64,000 bases of DNA from contig CAYXTP010000011.1 in assembly GCA_964467985.1 (NCBI GenBank), positions 62,001 to 126,000 on the forward strand. The letters are read 5' to 3'. Source of the DNA: GCA-2720975 sp964467985 (GTDB lineage: Bacteria; Planctomycetota; UBA1135; GCA-002686595). Of the stretch, positions 1 to 10,078 are shown piece by piece. The notes under the pieces were generated by a model, which made no database searches, was not told the origin of the DNA, and saw nothing but the letters and a program-made list of their open reading frames with translations. Made by a program: the position numbers and the translations under genes. How positions within the stretch are numbered: position 1 is the first letter of the stretch; each line of letters begins with the position of its first letter.

Positions 1-1116
1 GAAGTTCACCTCTCCAGTGGAGTGGTAGCGACGCAGGTCCGCGACCAGGTCGGCCAAGCTGTTATCGGCATTGACTTGACGACCGAGCAAGTTGATCGCG
101 GAGACCATCGCAATGACCCCAGAATCACAAACGTAGTTGTCCTTGAAGTAGAAATGGCCAGAGAGTTCCCCGGCAAAGAGGGCGTCCCGCTCGCGCATGG
201 TGGCCTTGATGAACGAGTGCCCAACTCGATCGCGAATGGGCTCCCCCCCGCCCTCGGCGATCACCTGTTTCACGACCCACGACGAGCGTAGATCGTAGAC
301 CACGGGTGCACCTGTGTTACGCGTCAGGAAATCGCGCGCTAACAACGCAGTCATCAAGTCCGCTGGCACGGTCTCCCCGCGATTGTCCACAAAACAGCAA
401 CGGTCTGCGTCTCCATCGAAGCACACACCAAAGTCCAATCCCTGCGCACGCACGAGTTCACGCACTGGATCGAGGTTTTCCTCCTTGAGGGGGTTGGCCT
501 CATGGTTGGGAAAGGTGCCGTCCGGTTCCAAGAAAAGCGTGTGGGCTTCGACACCCTCGAGAGCAGGAAGGATGCTCGGCAGAGTGTGCCCTGCCATGCC
601 GTTGGATACGTCAATCCCAATCCGCAGGGGGCGTTCAACGTCGAAGAATTGCGCGACGTGTTCGCGGTACGCCTCGCGCAGGTCGAGACTCTCAAGTGCT
701 CCTCGATTCTCCACGGCACCCGGATAGGGCTCGCCGCACAGACGCTCCAGGTCGGCGATTCCGTTGGCACGACTGATTGGACGTGCGCCGGCCGCGCAGA
801 GTTTCATGCCATTGTATTCCCCTGGGTTGTGGCTAGCGGTGACGCACAGGCCTCCGTCAACAGCCTGGGAGCCGATCGCGAAGTAGGTCATGGGTGTCGA
901 GGCCAGTCCAATATCCAACACGTCTGAGCCCGCGTCCCGCATGCCGTCGATCACGGCTTGAGCCAGGTCGGGGGAATGAACACGCATGTCCCGTCCAACC
1001 AACAAGCGCTGGCCACCAATCAGACGCGCAAAAGCGTGACCGATCTTGCGCGCCAGCTCGATGTCGAGTTCCTGCGGGTAGAGGCCGCGAATGTCGTAGG
1101 CCTTGAAGATGCCCAT
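1..1116 (-). CDS. Phosphomannomutase/phosphoglucomutase, partial (C-terminus beyond the window)
   Basis: Alpha-D-phosphohexomutase that interconverts hexose 1- and 6-phosphates, supplying GDP-mannose or UDP-glucose precursors for surface glycans. I translated 372 codons from an ATG at 1114-1116. The protein opens MGIFKAYDIRG, as usual in this family. The catalytic phosphoserine loop TASHNPGEYNGMK (Ser95) and the metal-binding loop FDGDADR (about residues 233-239) are intact, and GELSGHFYFKD matches the sugar-binding region. The gene runs off the left edge, so roughly the last 80-100 residues are missing. It lies 105 bases downstream of ltaE on the same strand. No clear Shine-Dalgarno precedes the ATG. 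Whether mannose or glucose phosphate is preferred cannot be read from sequence. Confidence 0.93.
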   Translation of the reverse strand, partial: MGIFKAYDIRGLYPQELDIELARKIGHAFARLIGGQRLLVGRDMRVHSPDLAQAVIDGMRDAGSDVLDIGLASTPMTYFAIGSQAVDGGLCVTASHNPGEYNGMKLCAAGARPISRANGIADLERLCGEPYPGAVENRGALESLDLREAYREHVAQFFDVERPLRIGIDVSNGMAGHTLPSILPALEGVEAHTLFLEPDGTFPNHEANPLKEENLDPVRELVRAQGLDFGVCFDGDADRCCFVDNRGETVPADLMTALLARDFLTRNTGAPVVYDLRSSWVVKQVIAEGGGEPIRDRVGHSFIKATMRERDALFAGELSGHFYFKDNYVCDSGVIAMVSAINLLGRQVNADNSLADLVADLRRYHSTGEVNF

Positions 1117-1221
1117 GGGATTACTGGTTGTGTGGGCCGCAGCCCGGCCGGAGAAAAGAGTCGTGATTGCAGACAGACAGGGGGCGCAGAGCGAAGTGAC
1201 GTGTGATCAAGGCCGCGGTAC

Positions 1222-2250
1222 TCAGCTCAAGAGCTCTTCGGCCGCCGTGACCAGACCGTCGACATCCTCGGAGCCCACACCCAGGTGGGTCACAAAGCGC
1301 AAATTCTGCCCCATGGGCATGACGCCCACGCCGCGCTCACCCAATGCCGCAGCCAAGCGCGGCGCATCCCAATTCGGATGCTGCACGCGCACCATGACGA
1401 TATTGGTGTCCACCGAGGCTGGGTCTGCGTGCAGTCCTTCGATAGCCCCCAAACGCTTGGCCACGGTCTGGGCCAGTTGATGGTCGAGTTCCAAGCGTTG
1501 CACTCCATCACGCAGCGCAATGAGTCCGGCAGCCGCGAGAACCCCGGCTTGCCGCATCCAGCCTCCCAGCCGTTTGCGCACCAAGCGGGCACGCTGCAAG
1601 AAGTTCTCATCTCCGGCGATCACGGAGCCCACGGGCGCCCCTAGCCCCTTGGACAGGCACAGAGAGACCGAATCCGCCCACTTGGCCCATTCGGATGCCG
1701 AAATACCACTCGCCACGACAGCGTTCGCCAAGCGCGCACCGTCGAGATGAACGGGAATCCCCGCGGCGCGCGCTACACCTGAGACGCCGCTCACCATCTC
1801 CATGGGAAGCACGCGGCCGCCGGCGTAGTTGTGCGTTTGCTCGAGGCACACCAGGGCCGTCTTGGGGCAATGAATGAAATCCGGCCGCACGGCCTCGCGC
1901 ACGTCCTGCGGATCCATGCCGCCATCCGCAGCGCCCAAGGTAATGGACTGCAAGCCGTGCAGATAACCCGCAGCGCCCGCTTCGAACGTAGTGACGTGCG
2001 CCCAACGACTGACGATGATCTCGTTCCCTGGTTGCGTCCACGCACCGAGCGCCACTTGATTGGCCATGGTGCCCGAGGGCACAAAGAGGGCACCGGGTTT
2101 GCCCAACCACGCGGCTGCCTCACGTTCCAGTTCCGCAACGGTAGGGTCTCCATCGAGGACGTCATCCCCCACCACGGCCGAGGCCATGGCCTCGCGCATA
2201 CTTTCCGAGGGTTGCGTCAGGGTGTCGCTGCGGAAATCGGCGCGGGTCAT
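1222..2250 (-). CDS. ltaE: Low-specificity L-threonine aldolase
   Basis: PLP-dependent fold-type I enzyme that cleaves L-threonine/L-allo-threonine to glycine and acetaldehyde. The protein is 342 residues, the normal family length. It begins with the typical DFRSDTLTQPSESMREAM. The PLP-binding lysine lies in SLCLSKGLGAPVGS (Lys201), and HLDGARLANA (Asp170, Arg173) supplies the conserved cofactor contacts. Its ATG overlaps the TGA of the upstream aminotransferase in an ATGA at 2247-2250, which implies translational coupling. The pairing suggests amino-acid interconversion around glycine and threonine. Confidence 0.93.
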   Translation of the reverse strand: MTRADFRSDTLTQPSESMREAMASAVVGDDVLDGDPTVAELEREAAAWLGKPGALFVPSGTMANQVALGAWTQPGNEIIVSRWAHVTTFEAGAAGYLHGLQSITLGAADGGMDPQDVREAVRPDFIHCPKTALVCLEQTHNYAGGRVLPMEMVSGVSGVARAAGIPVHLDGARLANAVVASGISASEWAKWADSVSLCLSKGLGAPVGSVIAGDENFLQRARLVRKRLGGWMRQAGVLAAAGLIALRDGVQRLELDHQLAQTVAKRLGAIEGLHADPASVDTNIVMVRVQHPNWDAPRLAAALGERGVGVMPMGQNLRFVTHLGVGSEDVDGLVTAAEELLS

Positions 2251-3416
2251 GCGGACTCCAGGTTAGTGGCCACGCGGCGTAGGCCTTCGCGAATGTTGTC
2301 GATGCTGTTGGCGTAGCTGAAGCGCATGTAGCCCTCGCCCAATGCACCGAAACTCGCACCTGACAGACAGGCCACGCCAGCGTCATTCAAGAAGCGCTCT
2401 TCGAGATCGCGGGAATCGATGCCTGTACCCGACGTATTGGGGAAGGCGTAGAAAGCACCCTTGGGCATCACACAGGAGAACCCTGGAATCGCGTTCAGTT
2501 CCTCGTGGATGACGAGACGACGCTCATCGAACGCCCCTCGCATTTCGTCCACGGCATCCTGCGGTCCCCGCAGCGCCTCGATGGCGGCCACCTGAGTCAC
2601 CGCATTGGCACAGGAGGTGGAGTTGATTTGCAAACGTTCGGCTTGATCCACGATCGAGCTGGGCCAGACTCCGTAACCCAAACGCCAGCCCGTCATGGCG
2701 TAGGTCTTGCTCCATCCATCCAGCATGATCGCTCGATCGCGCACTTCGGGGTACTGCAGAATGCTCACGTGCTCCTCGCCGTCATACAACAGCCGGGAGT
2801 AGATCTCGTCGCACAGGATCGTCACGTGCGGATGGGCTTCCAAGCCCGCCGCCAGCCGGTCCATTTCCCCCCTGGGCAAGACGCCGCCTGTGGGGTTGGC
2901 GGGCGTGTTGATGATCAACAGGGAGGTGTTCGGGGTGATCTTCTCCAACACACTCTCGGCGTTGAACGAGAAGCCATTCTGCTCGCGCAACTCAATGGGA
3001 ACCGGCGTGGCACCGGACCAACGAATCAAGGATTCATAAATCGGGAAGCCTGGGTTGGGGTAGAGGATCTCCTTGCCAGGTTCTCCAAACATCAAGATGG
3101 CGTAGAACATGGTCGGCTTGCCGCCGGGCACGATCAGAACATCGTCCGGGTTCACCTCGGCGCCGCGATGCGTGAGTATGTCCTCGCACACAGCCTCGCG
3201 CAGCTCGGGGATGCCCTTGGCGGGCGTGTACTTGTGCCATCCGTCGCGCAGGGCCTTCTCACCCGCCTCGACGATGTTCGCCGGAGTCGAAAAATCAGGT
3301 GCGCCGATATGCAGATGGACGATGTCCTTGCCTTGAGCCTCTAGGCGCTTGGCCTTGGCAAAGACTTCAAAAGCAGTTTCGGTCCCCAGCAGGGACATGC
3401 GTTGGGCGAGGTTCAA
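2247..3416 (-). CDS. Pyridoxal-phosphate-dependent aminotransferase, class I/II (aspartate aminotransferase-like)
   Basis: Cytoplasmic transaminase of 389 residues in the AspAT/AlaAT-like superfamily. It has HIGAPDF near residue 40, NTPANPTGGVL at 170-180, CDEIYSRLLYDG at about 202-212, and the Schiff-base lysine in DGWSKTYAMTGWRLGYG (Lys237). The C-terminal half has FSYANS where many relatives have the carboxylate-binding Arg as RxSxA; the preceding MRF probably supplies that Arg. It is the first gene of a short minus-strand operon, with ltaE starting inside its stop codon. The substrate (aspartate, alanine or another amino acid) cannot be assigned from sequence alone. Confidence 0.9.
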   Translation of the reverse strand: MNLAQRMSLLGTETAFEVFAKAKRLEAQGKDIVHLHIGAPDFSTPANIVEAGEKALRDGWHKYTPAKGIPELREAVCEDILTHRGAEVNPDDVLIVPGGKPTMFYAILMFGEPGKEILYPNPGFPIYESLIRWSGATPVPIELREQNGFSFNAESVLEKITPNTSLLIINTPANPTGGVLPRGEMDRLAAGLEAHPHVTILCDEIYSRLLYDGEEHVSILQYPEVRDRAIMLDGWSKTYAMTGWRLGYGVWPSSIVDQAERLQINSTSCANAVTQVAAIEALRGPQDAVDEMRGAFDERRLVIHEELNAIPGFSCVMPKGAFYAFPNTSGTGIDSRDLEERFLNDAGVACLSGASFGALGEGYMRFSYANSIDNIREGLRRVATNLESA

Positions 3417-3616
3417 TGGAATGGGGTCGGTTGGTCAGGCGTCTGCGGGGCGGAACCTGAGAGGCTACGGGCCCAACTCGAAGGCCGTCAAGCGGGCCCC
3501 AGGGTAGGACGCTCGAGTTTCCTCCTGGACCCAAGAGTACCAAGCTGCCGGACTTCTCTGCCTGCGCACTACGGCAAGGGAGAATCCCCAGGCCCTTGTC
3601 TGTGCCCGCCGGCCAC

Positions 3617-5011
3617 TCAGTCGTCGTCGTCGCCGCCATAGCCCAGTCCACGCAGCGTATCGACCTCTTCTTCCGTTGCAGGACGACTCTTGGATTGGCG
3701 CAGTGCGACTTGCGCTTCGAGGAGTTCTTCCGCCCTGATCGACAGCTCTACCGTCTTTTGGGGATAGAGCACGGCCACATCGTGCAGCTCGAACGGGTCA
3801 CTCTGCAAGTCAAATAGGGACGCCCCGCCGTCTGAACGACGCATGAACTTCCAGCGCCCGGTCGTGAGGGCCAGTTCGGATCTGTGCTCAGTCAGCTCGG
3901 CTCGAGCTGAACTCTGCACCAACAGTGGCCGAGGCTCGAAGCTGGGATGCAAGACATCAAGGCCCCGGGTGCGCCTCTCGTGCTGTGTCTTCTGTTCCGA
4001 ACCCGGCAGATTCATCAGACCCAACAGGGTGGGGCCCAGGTCGGCCGCCGACACCAGTCGACTCTCCCGGCGCGCTTCCAAGCCGGGGGCCCTGAGCAGA
4101 AAGGGCACACGTACCTGCTCATCCCAGGAGAAACCGTGCCCGGGTTCACGGTGTTGATTCAAACCCTCTCCGTGATCGCCCAGGACGGCCACGACCGTGC
4201 GCCCCCATACATTGGCACCCTTCAGATGATCCAGCAACACTCCGATGTGATGGTCCATGAAAGCGATCTCACCATCGTATTGGTTCACGCTCCCGAGCAC
4301 GTTTACCCGGTTCCCCTGCTCGGTGCGTTTGACCTTGCTGCGGAATACGGTCAGGGCAACCGCGCGTTCACCTAACCACTGGCGCAGTTCGGCAGTGGTC
4401 TTGAAGGCCTCGTCGTACGGACTGGGGGGCAGGTAGGGACCATGCGGATCAAAGTAGTGCACCCATAAGAAGAACGGCTGGTCGCCCACACCCTTGAGCC
4501 AAGAGATCGCTTGTCGCGTGGTCTTCTCGGCGTCACGTTCCTTGTTGCGTGTGGGTTGGTTGTAAACGTCAAAACCGGTGGCGAGGCCGGCCCCAGCCCT
4601 CAAGGGGAACGCACTGACAAAGGCCCCCGTCTTGTATCCCGACGCCTTGAAGACCTCAGCCAGGGTGACTAGCGAGGGATCGCGCTCGTAGATGAACTGC
4701 TTCTTGATATTGGCCAAGACCCCGTGCTCAGCCGGCCAAACGCCCGTGAAGATAGACGTGTGGCTGGGCAGGGTGGTGGACATCGGAACCAAGCAGCGTT
4801 CGAACAGGACAGACGAGGCCGCCAGTTGATCCAGCCTGGGCGAAGTCTCCCGGAAGTACCCGTAGCAGCCCATATGATCGGCGCGCATGGTATCCAAGGT
4901 GATCACCACGACATTGGGACGGCTGGGTGTGGGCAGCTGCGACGCCGCAAACGAGCAGACACCAAGCTGAAGAAAACACACCACGGCAAGTCGAGTTCGA
5001 TATTGGTTCAC
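3617..5011 (-). CDS. Secreted sulfatase/alkaline-phosphatase-fold hydrolase, Thr at nucleophile position
   Basis: About 464 residues from a GTG at 5009-5011. This start puts a hydrophobic signal segment (LAVVCFLQLGVCSFAASQ) at the N-terminus; upstream in-frame codons look non-coding. The fold is that of Pfam Sulfatase: metal-binding ITLDTMRADHMGCYGY (Asp40) and a late DHGEGLNQHREPGHGFSWDEQVRVPF. Where formylglycine sulfatases have C/S-x-P-S-R this protein has T80-L-P-S-H, so it cannot be assumed to hydrolyse sulfate esters. Thr nucleophiles occur in phospho-acting members of the superfamily such as lipoteichoic acid synthase and phosphoethanolamine transferases. It ends LGYGGDDDD, a tail shared with three neighbours. 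It is divergent from the sulfatase-fold gene at 5309 with a 297-base spacer. Confidence 0.85.
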   Translation of the reverse strand: MNQYRTRLAVVCFLQLGVCSFAASQLPTPSRPNVVVITLDTMRADHMGCYGYFRETSPRLDQLAASSVLFERCLVPMSTTLPSHTSIFTGVWPAEHGVLANIKKQFIYERDPSLVTLAEVFKASGYKTGAFVSAFPLRAGAGLATGFDVYNQPTRNKERDAEKTTRQAISWLKGVGDQPFFLWVHYFDPHGPYLPPSPYDEAFKTTAELRQWLGERAVALTVFRSKVKRTEQGNRVNVLGSVNQYDGEIAFMDHHIGVLLDHLKGANVWGRTVVAVLGDHGEGLNQHREPGHGFSWDEQVRVPFLLRAPGLEARRESRLVSAADLGPTLLGLMNLPGSEQKTQHERRTRGLDVLHPSFEPRPLLVQSSARAELTEHRSELALTTGRWKFMRRSDGGASLFDLQSDPFELHDVAVLYPQKTVELSIRAEELLEAQVALRQSKSRPATEEEVDTLRGLGYGGDDDD

Positions 5012-5308
5012 GGGAGTATCGTAAGGGTTGTTGGCGTGATCACGAAGTCGGTGATTCTCGCGAAATTCCCCGCCCTCGTGGTGTTCGATTGTCGGTCCTG
5101 CGCGGGCAACCAGTACTTTGGCGCCATCTGGGGATGGAGCGCCAACAGGAGCCGCGGCACGCACCCGCCCCCCCACCACGAATGACCCTGCCGCCAAGGG
5201 AGCTGGGCTCCATGCGGTCAGCGCGTACGGCCTCTGAGCGCTACTGTCAACAGAAGACCTTTCTGCCAAGAGAGGTGTGGCGCAGTTTGCGACACCTTAT
5301 CCTCCGAC

Positions 5309-6700
5309 ATGCGCTCTCTGCGACCCTCACTCTGGCTACTGCCCTGGCTCGTCGCGTGTGCGGACCCCGGATCCACCCCCCCCGTTACGCCTCCGAACCT
5401 GGTGCTCTTGACGCTCGACACACTGCGCACGGATCACGTCGGAGGTTATGGCTACCCCCGCGATACCACACCCAATTTAGACGCCCTGATGGACGAGGCG
5501 TTGGTCTTTGACCGGTGCTTCGCTCCGATCGCGCATACAACTCCGAGTCACCTCTCGCTCCTGACCGGAGTCTATCCGCACGAACACGGGGTACTCTCCA
5601 ACGCAAACCTCAAGCCCGCTAGCGTCCAGCAGGCCCAGGCCTTCCGCTCCACTCCCAGCCTCAAGTCGTTTGCCCAACACGCGCGGCAGCGCGGCTACGC
5701 AACGGGTGGCTTCGTGAGCGCTGCACCCCTTAAGGCGATCACCGGATTGTCCCTGGGGTTCCAGGAGTGGAGTGAACCGGAGAGCGCCCGCCGAACGGCG
5801 ACCGAAACCCTGGCAGAAGCCCACGCCTGGCTTGATCAGCAGTCCGCCGGCAAGCCCTGGTTCTTGTGGGTACACCTCTTCGATGCCCATGGACCCTATG
5901 TGCGGGGACAGCAGCCCCCGGCACCCTACGACGGCCTCTTTGAGGCAGACGAAGCGCTGCGTGCGAGGCTGGACCGAATGGGGTTTTCCCCTGAGCTGCG
6001 CGGGAGGCAAGTGGGCAAGACCACCGCGGTCGAGGTGGTCAACCTCTACGACGGCTCCGTGCGCTGGCTGGACGACCAGTTGGCACCTCTCTTCGAGCGA
6101 CTACGCGATCGTGCAGACTGGACGCGCACAGCGGTCGTGGTTGTCGGGGACCACGGTCAGGGGCTTGGCCAACACGATTACCTGGCCCATGGCGTTGTCT
6201 GGGACGAGCAGCTCGCGGTCCCTCTGATCATGCGTCTCCCTGGCCACGCACCTGCCCGTATCCCCCACCTGCTTTCGACAGTCGATGTTCTGCCGACGGT
6301 GCTGGCCCAGCTGCCGGGACTCGCAGACCAGGAATTCGTGGAGCAATTCCACGGTACAAACGCACTTGCGGCGGGCATCCGTCCGCCCGTCTTCGGCATG
6401 TCCCCTCCCAAGCGTGGGTTGACCATGCTGCGCGGAGCGCGCTGGAAGATCGTGCGCGGAAATGAGGGCGATGAACTCTATGACTTGGGTGCGGATCCTT
6501 ACGAGCAAATGAACGTGGCCGCGGATCATCCCGACGAGCTCGCCAGGCAAGCGCAAGCGCTCGATGCATTCATGCTCCAGCAGTTGCTGCGAGGAGAGCA
6601 GCAGGCAAATTTGCGCCAGGGATCTCAGGTGGGTGGGCCCGATGCTGAGCACCTACGCGAGATGCGCGAATTGGGTTATGCGGGCGAGGATGAGGATTGA
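5309..6700 (+). CDS. Sulfatase-fold lipoprotein, Thr at nucleophile position
   Basis: 463 residues. The N-terminus SLWLLPWLVACADPGS contains a lipobox with Cys17, so a membrane-anchored lipoprotein is predicted. Metal-site elements are LTLDTLRTDHVGGYGY near residue 37 and VVGDHGQGLGQHDYLAHG in the second half. The nucleophile motif reads T77-T-P-S-H instead of C-x-P-S-R. The C-terminus MRELGYAGEDED matches the tails of the genes at 3617, 8276 and 11529. The stop codon overlaps the TTG start of the next gene (TTGA at 6697-6700), so it is probably translated together with the GT-C glycosyltransferase and functionally tied to it. The substrate is unknown; a phosphoryl rather than sulfuryl group is my inference from the Thr. 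Confidence 0.88.
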   Translation: MRSLRPSLWLLPWLVACADPGSTPPVTPPNLVLLTLDTLRTDHVGGYGYPRDTTPNLDALMDEALVFDRCFAPIAHTTPSHLSLLTGVYPHEHGVLSNANLKPASVQQAQAFRSTPSLKSFAQHARQRGYATGGFVSAAPLKAITGLSLGFQEWSEPESARRTATETLAEAHAWLDQQSAGKPWFLWVHLFDAHGPYVRGQQPPAPYDGLFEADEALRARLDRMGFSPELRGRQVGKTTAVEVVNLYDGSVRWLDDQLAPLFERLRDRADWTRTAVVVVGDHGQGLGQHDYLAHGVVWDEQLAVPLIMRLPGHAPARIPHLLSTVDVLPTVLAQLPGLADQEFVEQFHGTNALAAGIRPPVFGMSPPKRGLTMLRGARWKIVRGNEGDELYDLGADPYEQMNVAADHPDELARQAQALDAFMLQQLLRGEQQANLRQGSQVGGPDAEHLREMRELGYAGEDED

Positions 6701-8247
6701 AGCAATCCTCCAAGCCCACGAGTCCTGGAGCGCACGGGCGGGCACTGCGGGCTCTCAGGCTCCTACTTGGCCTCGGTTTGGCGCTCCTCACCATCAGCCA
6801 ATTGGGGGAGCTGGCCGCGTCGATGAGCGCCCGTCTCAGCGAGCCACTCGTTCACGACCGACTGGGTGGCAGTATCGTGGATCACGTCATCCGGGTCCGT
6901 CAGGGCCAGCCCCTCTACATCGAGCCGACCGACCGCTGGGTCCCGTTGGTCTACACACCGCTCTACTACTACTTTGCGGCGCTGATCATGGGTGGGGTCG
7001 GTGAGGGTGAATTTGCCTGTCGGCTGTCCTCGATCCTGCTTATTGGAGCCAGCGCGGTCGTGGCCCTCTCACTAGTGAAACGGATGACGCGCTCCTGGGC
7101 TTGGACCGCGCTGGGCGTCCCCTTGGTCGTCGCTGGCTATTCGCTTTGCGAGTACTTCTACGACTCCCCTCGTGTGGATCCGATGAGCACGCTGTTTGTG
7201 CTGCTGGCGACGTGGGTCGCCGTCTGCGGGCGCGGTCGAGGCGGGGCCCTGCTCCTGGGGGTCTTGTGCACCGGTGCGTACTTCTCCAAGCAGAGTACGT
7301 TGGCGTACACCGTCGTTCTGCTTAGCGGCATCTTGCTGCTGGACTGGCGGCGGGGTGCGCTCGCCAGCCTGACTTTCCTCGGACTGGGTGGGAGCCTTCT
7401 GGCCCTGGCTAATGGGTCCAGTGACGGGTGGTTCTGGCGCTACGGTGTGTTCCTGCCAACGCAACACAGCTTTCCTGCAGATCGCGTGCGCACCATCCTC
7501 ACGGGTGATTTTCTCGCTACGGGCCTGCCCCTGGCCGGATTGCTGACGGCGATGGCCGTGCTGCTCAAGACTCGCGTTCAGGATGAAGAGCGGCGATCCA
7601 CACTCGTGCTCGCGATCGCGGCCTTGGCCACGGCCGCTTTCAGCTTCACGTCGCACGCGCGCAGCGGCGCCACGTTCAAAGTGCTGATGCCCCTGGGCCC
7701 GATTTTCGCAGCGGCCCTTCCAGTTGTCTTCGCGTGGCTGGCCCGCACGCGCGCGACGGCGCACGGCCGCCGGGCAGTCCAATGCCTGGCCCTCTTGTTG
7801 ACGGGTGCTTTCCTGGTGCAACACAAGTTGGTTGCAGCGGATGCGACCCTTCCGACGGCCGATTTGGAGCGCTGGGAAGCGCTGCAAGCCGACGTTCGGG
7901 AGCGCTGTGAGCTGGGGCAGGTCTGGGTTGCGCCCTGGGGTTACTTCACGACCCCCATTGAGGGGCAAGGCATGCGTCCGAACTTGATCGCCCTTGAGGA
8001 CTACCTGGGCGTCAAGGGCAACGACACCGGCCTGCCCTTTCCTCAAGCGTTGAAAGAGATGATCCAAGAGCAGCAATTCGCCACGATCTACCTACCGATG
8101 AAGGGTGGCAACCGCCCCCTGCGCGATCTCTTGCGTCGGCACTACAAGGTGGTCGAGAAACGTGAAATGGTGGTCGGGACGAAGCGCTTCACGATGGCTC
8201 TGGGGACCTTCGTTCCCAACGGGGAACCCACTCGGCGACGCCCCTGA
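6697..8247 (+). CDS. Polytopic membrane glycosyltransferase, GT-C fold (GT39/ArnT-like)
   Basis: 516 residues from a TTG that overlaps the upstream stop by four bases. About ten hydrophobic segments cover residues 20-400, followed by a soluble C-terminal part. The segment DRWVPLVYTPLYYYFAALIM after the first large loop and RVDPMSTLFVLLATW further on are typical of GT-C enzymes that use polyprenyl-phosphate sugars. The expected acidic residues in the first loop are present (HDRLGGSIVDHV). Such enzymes transfer a sugar on the outer face of the cytoplasmic membrane. Coupling to the preceding Thr-type sulfatase-fold lipoprotein suggests both act on the same envelope glycan or lipid. Donor and acceptor are not predictable. 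Confidence 0.8.
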   Translation: MKQSSKPTSPGAHGRALRALRLLLGLGLALLTISQLGELAASMSARLSEPLVHDRLGGSIVDHVIRVRQGQPLYIEPTDRWVPLVYTPLYYYFAALIMGGVGEGEFACRLSSILLIGASAVVALSLVKRMTRSWAWTALGVPLVVAGYSLCEYFYDSPRVDPMSTLFVLLATWVAVCGRGRGGALLLGVLCTGAYFSKQSTLAYTVVLLSGILLLDWRRGALASLTFLGLGGSLLALANGSSDGWFWRYGVFLPTQHSFPADRVRTILTGDFLATGLPLAGLLTAMAVLLKTRVQDEERRSTLVLAIAALATAAFSFTSHARSGATFKVLMPLGPIFAAALPVVFAWLARTRATAHGRRAVQCLALLLTGAFLVQHKLVAADATLPTADLERWEALQADVRERCELGQVWVAPWGYFTTPIEGQGMRPNLIALEDYLGVKGNDTGLPFPQALKEMIQEQQFATIYLPMKGGNRPLRDLLRRHYKVVEKREMVVGTKRFTMALGTFVPNGEPTRRRP

Positions 8248-8275
8248 CGCCGCGTCGGCTAAGATTGATCTTGAC

Positions 8276-10070
8276 ATGCAAATCCCGAATCGATGTGTCG
8301 TCGCACTCGCAGGCTTGTTGCTGCTGGCCTGCTCTCGCGACGAGGCGCCCAGCGCGGGCCCAGCCAACGTTCTCTTCTACGTGGTCGACACAACCCGCGC
8401 GGACCACCTGTCCGCCTACGGCTACGAACGGGAGACCACACCCCGCTTGGAGCAATTCGCCAGGGAAAGCGTGTTGTTCGAGCGCGCCTACGCGCCGAGC
8501 TCATGGACGCGCGCCTCAACGGCATCACTCCTCACCGGCCTAGCCCCCGCGCGGCACGGTGCGCGATCACGCAAGAACAGGATTTCGAAGGACGCACCTC
8601 TGTTGGCCGAACTCCTGGCCGCAGAGGGCTATGCCTGCGCTTCGATCGTGACCAACCCTCACGTTGTGGAGACTTGGGGTTTCGGACGCGGCTTTGAACA
8701 CTTCGAAGACCTGGGCGCCCTCGCTCCCCAGTGGCAGGACGCGAATGCCGCACTGGTGGCCGAACACCTTGAGCCCCTGCTGGATGGTTTCGCAGACAAC
8801 CCACGGCCGTTCTTCCTGTACGTCCACACCATCGACCCCCACGGCCCCAACACGCCGCCTGAGCCCTACGATCGACTCTTTACGGACCATCCGAGCATCG
8901 CACCCTTGCCCGGTTCCCTCTCGCCCGACACTCCAGCCGAAGTTGTCGAGAACATGCGTGCGCTGTACGACGCCGAATTGCGCTTCGCAGACGAGCACTT
9001 TGGGCGAGTTCTCGACGCTCTACGCGCCCGCGGGCTGCTAGATAACACCTTGATCGTGTTCACCAGCGACCATGGAGAAGAACATCTTGATCACGGGCAC
9101 GGGGGACATGGCCAGCAGTTGTTTGAGGAGAGTGTGCGCGTGCCCTTGGTGGTTCACTTTCCCGGAGCACAGGGGGGTGGGAATCGGATCACCGCCCGCG
9201 CTTCACTGCTCGACATGGTTCCGACAGTCATGGCTGCGGTGGGCCGTCCTGTCCCCGCGGGATTGGACGGCACGGACCTGTCGCCGTTGCTATCGGGCGA
9301 CGCCCTGACAGAGTGGGAGCAACGCCCGTTTTTTCTAGACCTCAACCTCCTGCGACACGATGGCAAGCTGCATCGCGCGGAGGCGGTCATCCTGGGAAAC
9401 TGGAAGTACATCCGGATGCATGAAGCCGGAGCCCAGGGCTGTATTGTTCAACTTGGCCGCCGATCCGGAGGAACTCCATGACTTGAGCTCGGCGGAACCC
9501 AACCTCGCACAGACCCTGCAAGGACTCCTGGACGCGAAACGGGCGGAGAGTGCGGCGGGCGTGCACCTGCGCTTTGCGAGCGCTCGGACGAGTTCCGAAC
9601 CCGTGACCGTGCGGGCTCGCTTGCGCGTCGAGGGCGGGCAGCTGGGTGACCTGGTTGGAATCGAGCTGGAGGATGAAGATGAGTTCAGCGTCGACCCGGT
9701 GACTGGAGTGATCGAACTGGCTCTGGTGTTGCGTGGGACCTCGCGCCAAAACACCGCTCGACAACGGAGCCAACAGGACTTCGATGAGGTGATCGTGCGT
9801 ATGACGCCTCCACAGGCGCGCCTGGTGATCGAGCAGGTAGAGGGACTCACCGGCCCCGTCATGGCCAGGGGCGAGTCCCTCGGAGAGGATCCTTGGCCGT
9901 TGACCCTCGCAGCCGATGCAGTGGACTGGCCCGCGCCCCCGACACAGCAACGCGGTGGGCGCAAGACAGTGGACGCCTTCATCTGGGTCCACGCCGCGCC
10001 GGAATTGCACCCAATCCCAGAAGATCTATCGCGGCGTATGGAAGCACTTGGATACGCGGGTGACGACTAG
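8276..10070 (+). CDS. Sulfatase-fold lipoprotein with C-terminal extension, frameshifted
   Basis: The reading frame starts at ATG 8276 with a lipoprotein signal (ALAGLLLLACSRD, Cys19). It runs in one frame to a stop at 9479-9481, and coding then continues in the next frame to 10070. The two parts join smoothly if one base is dropped in the short CCC or GGG runs at 9432-9438, giving WKYIRMHEAGAQAVLFNL, a normal sulfatase C-terminal strand. The repaired protein would have about 597 residues. Metal motifs are YVVDTTRADHLSAYGY and FTSDHGEEHLDHGHGGHG. The nucleophile region is T78-R-A-S-T, the most divergent of the cluster. An extra segment of about 150 residues follows the fold, ending in MEALGYAGDD. 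The shift could be a sequencing error, a real mutation or, least likely, programmed. It is third in the operon after the genes at 5309 and 6697. Confidence 0.78.
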
Positions 10071-10078
10071 CGACCCGA

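Noticed and set aside
3575..3598. CAAGGG/CCCTTG inverted repeat downstream of the first sulfatase-fold gene
   Set aside because: Six pairs with a 12-base loop and no T-run on either side; too weak to call a terminator.
7072..8076. Long open frame on the minus strand (about 334 codons) opposite the GT-C gene
   Set aside because: It is a Gln/Arg-rich, low-quality translation with no domain, signal or ribosome site, and is explained as an antisense shadow of a GC-rich gene.
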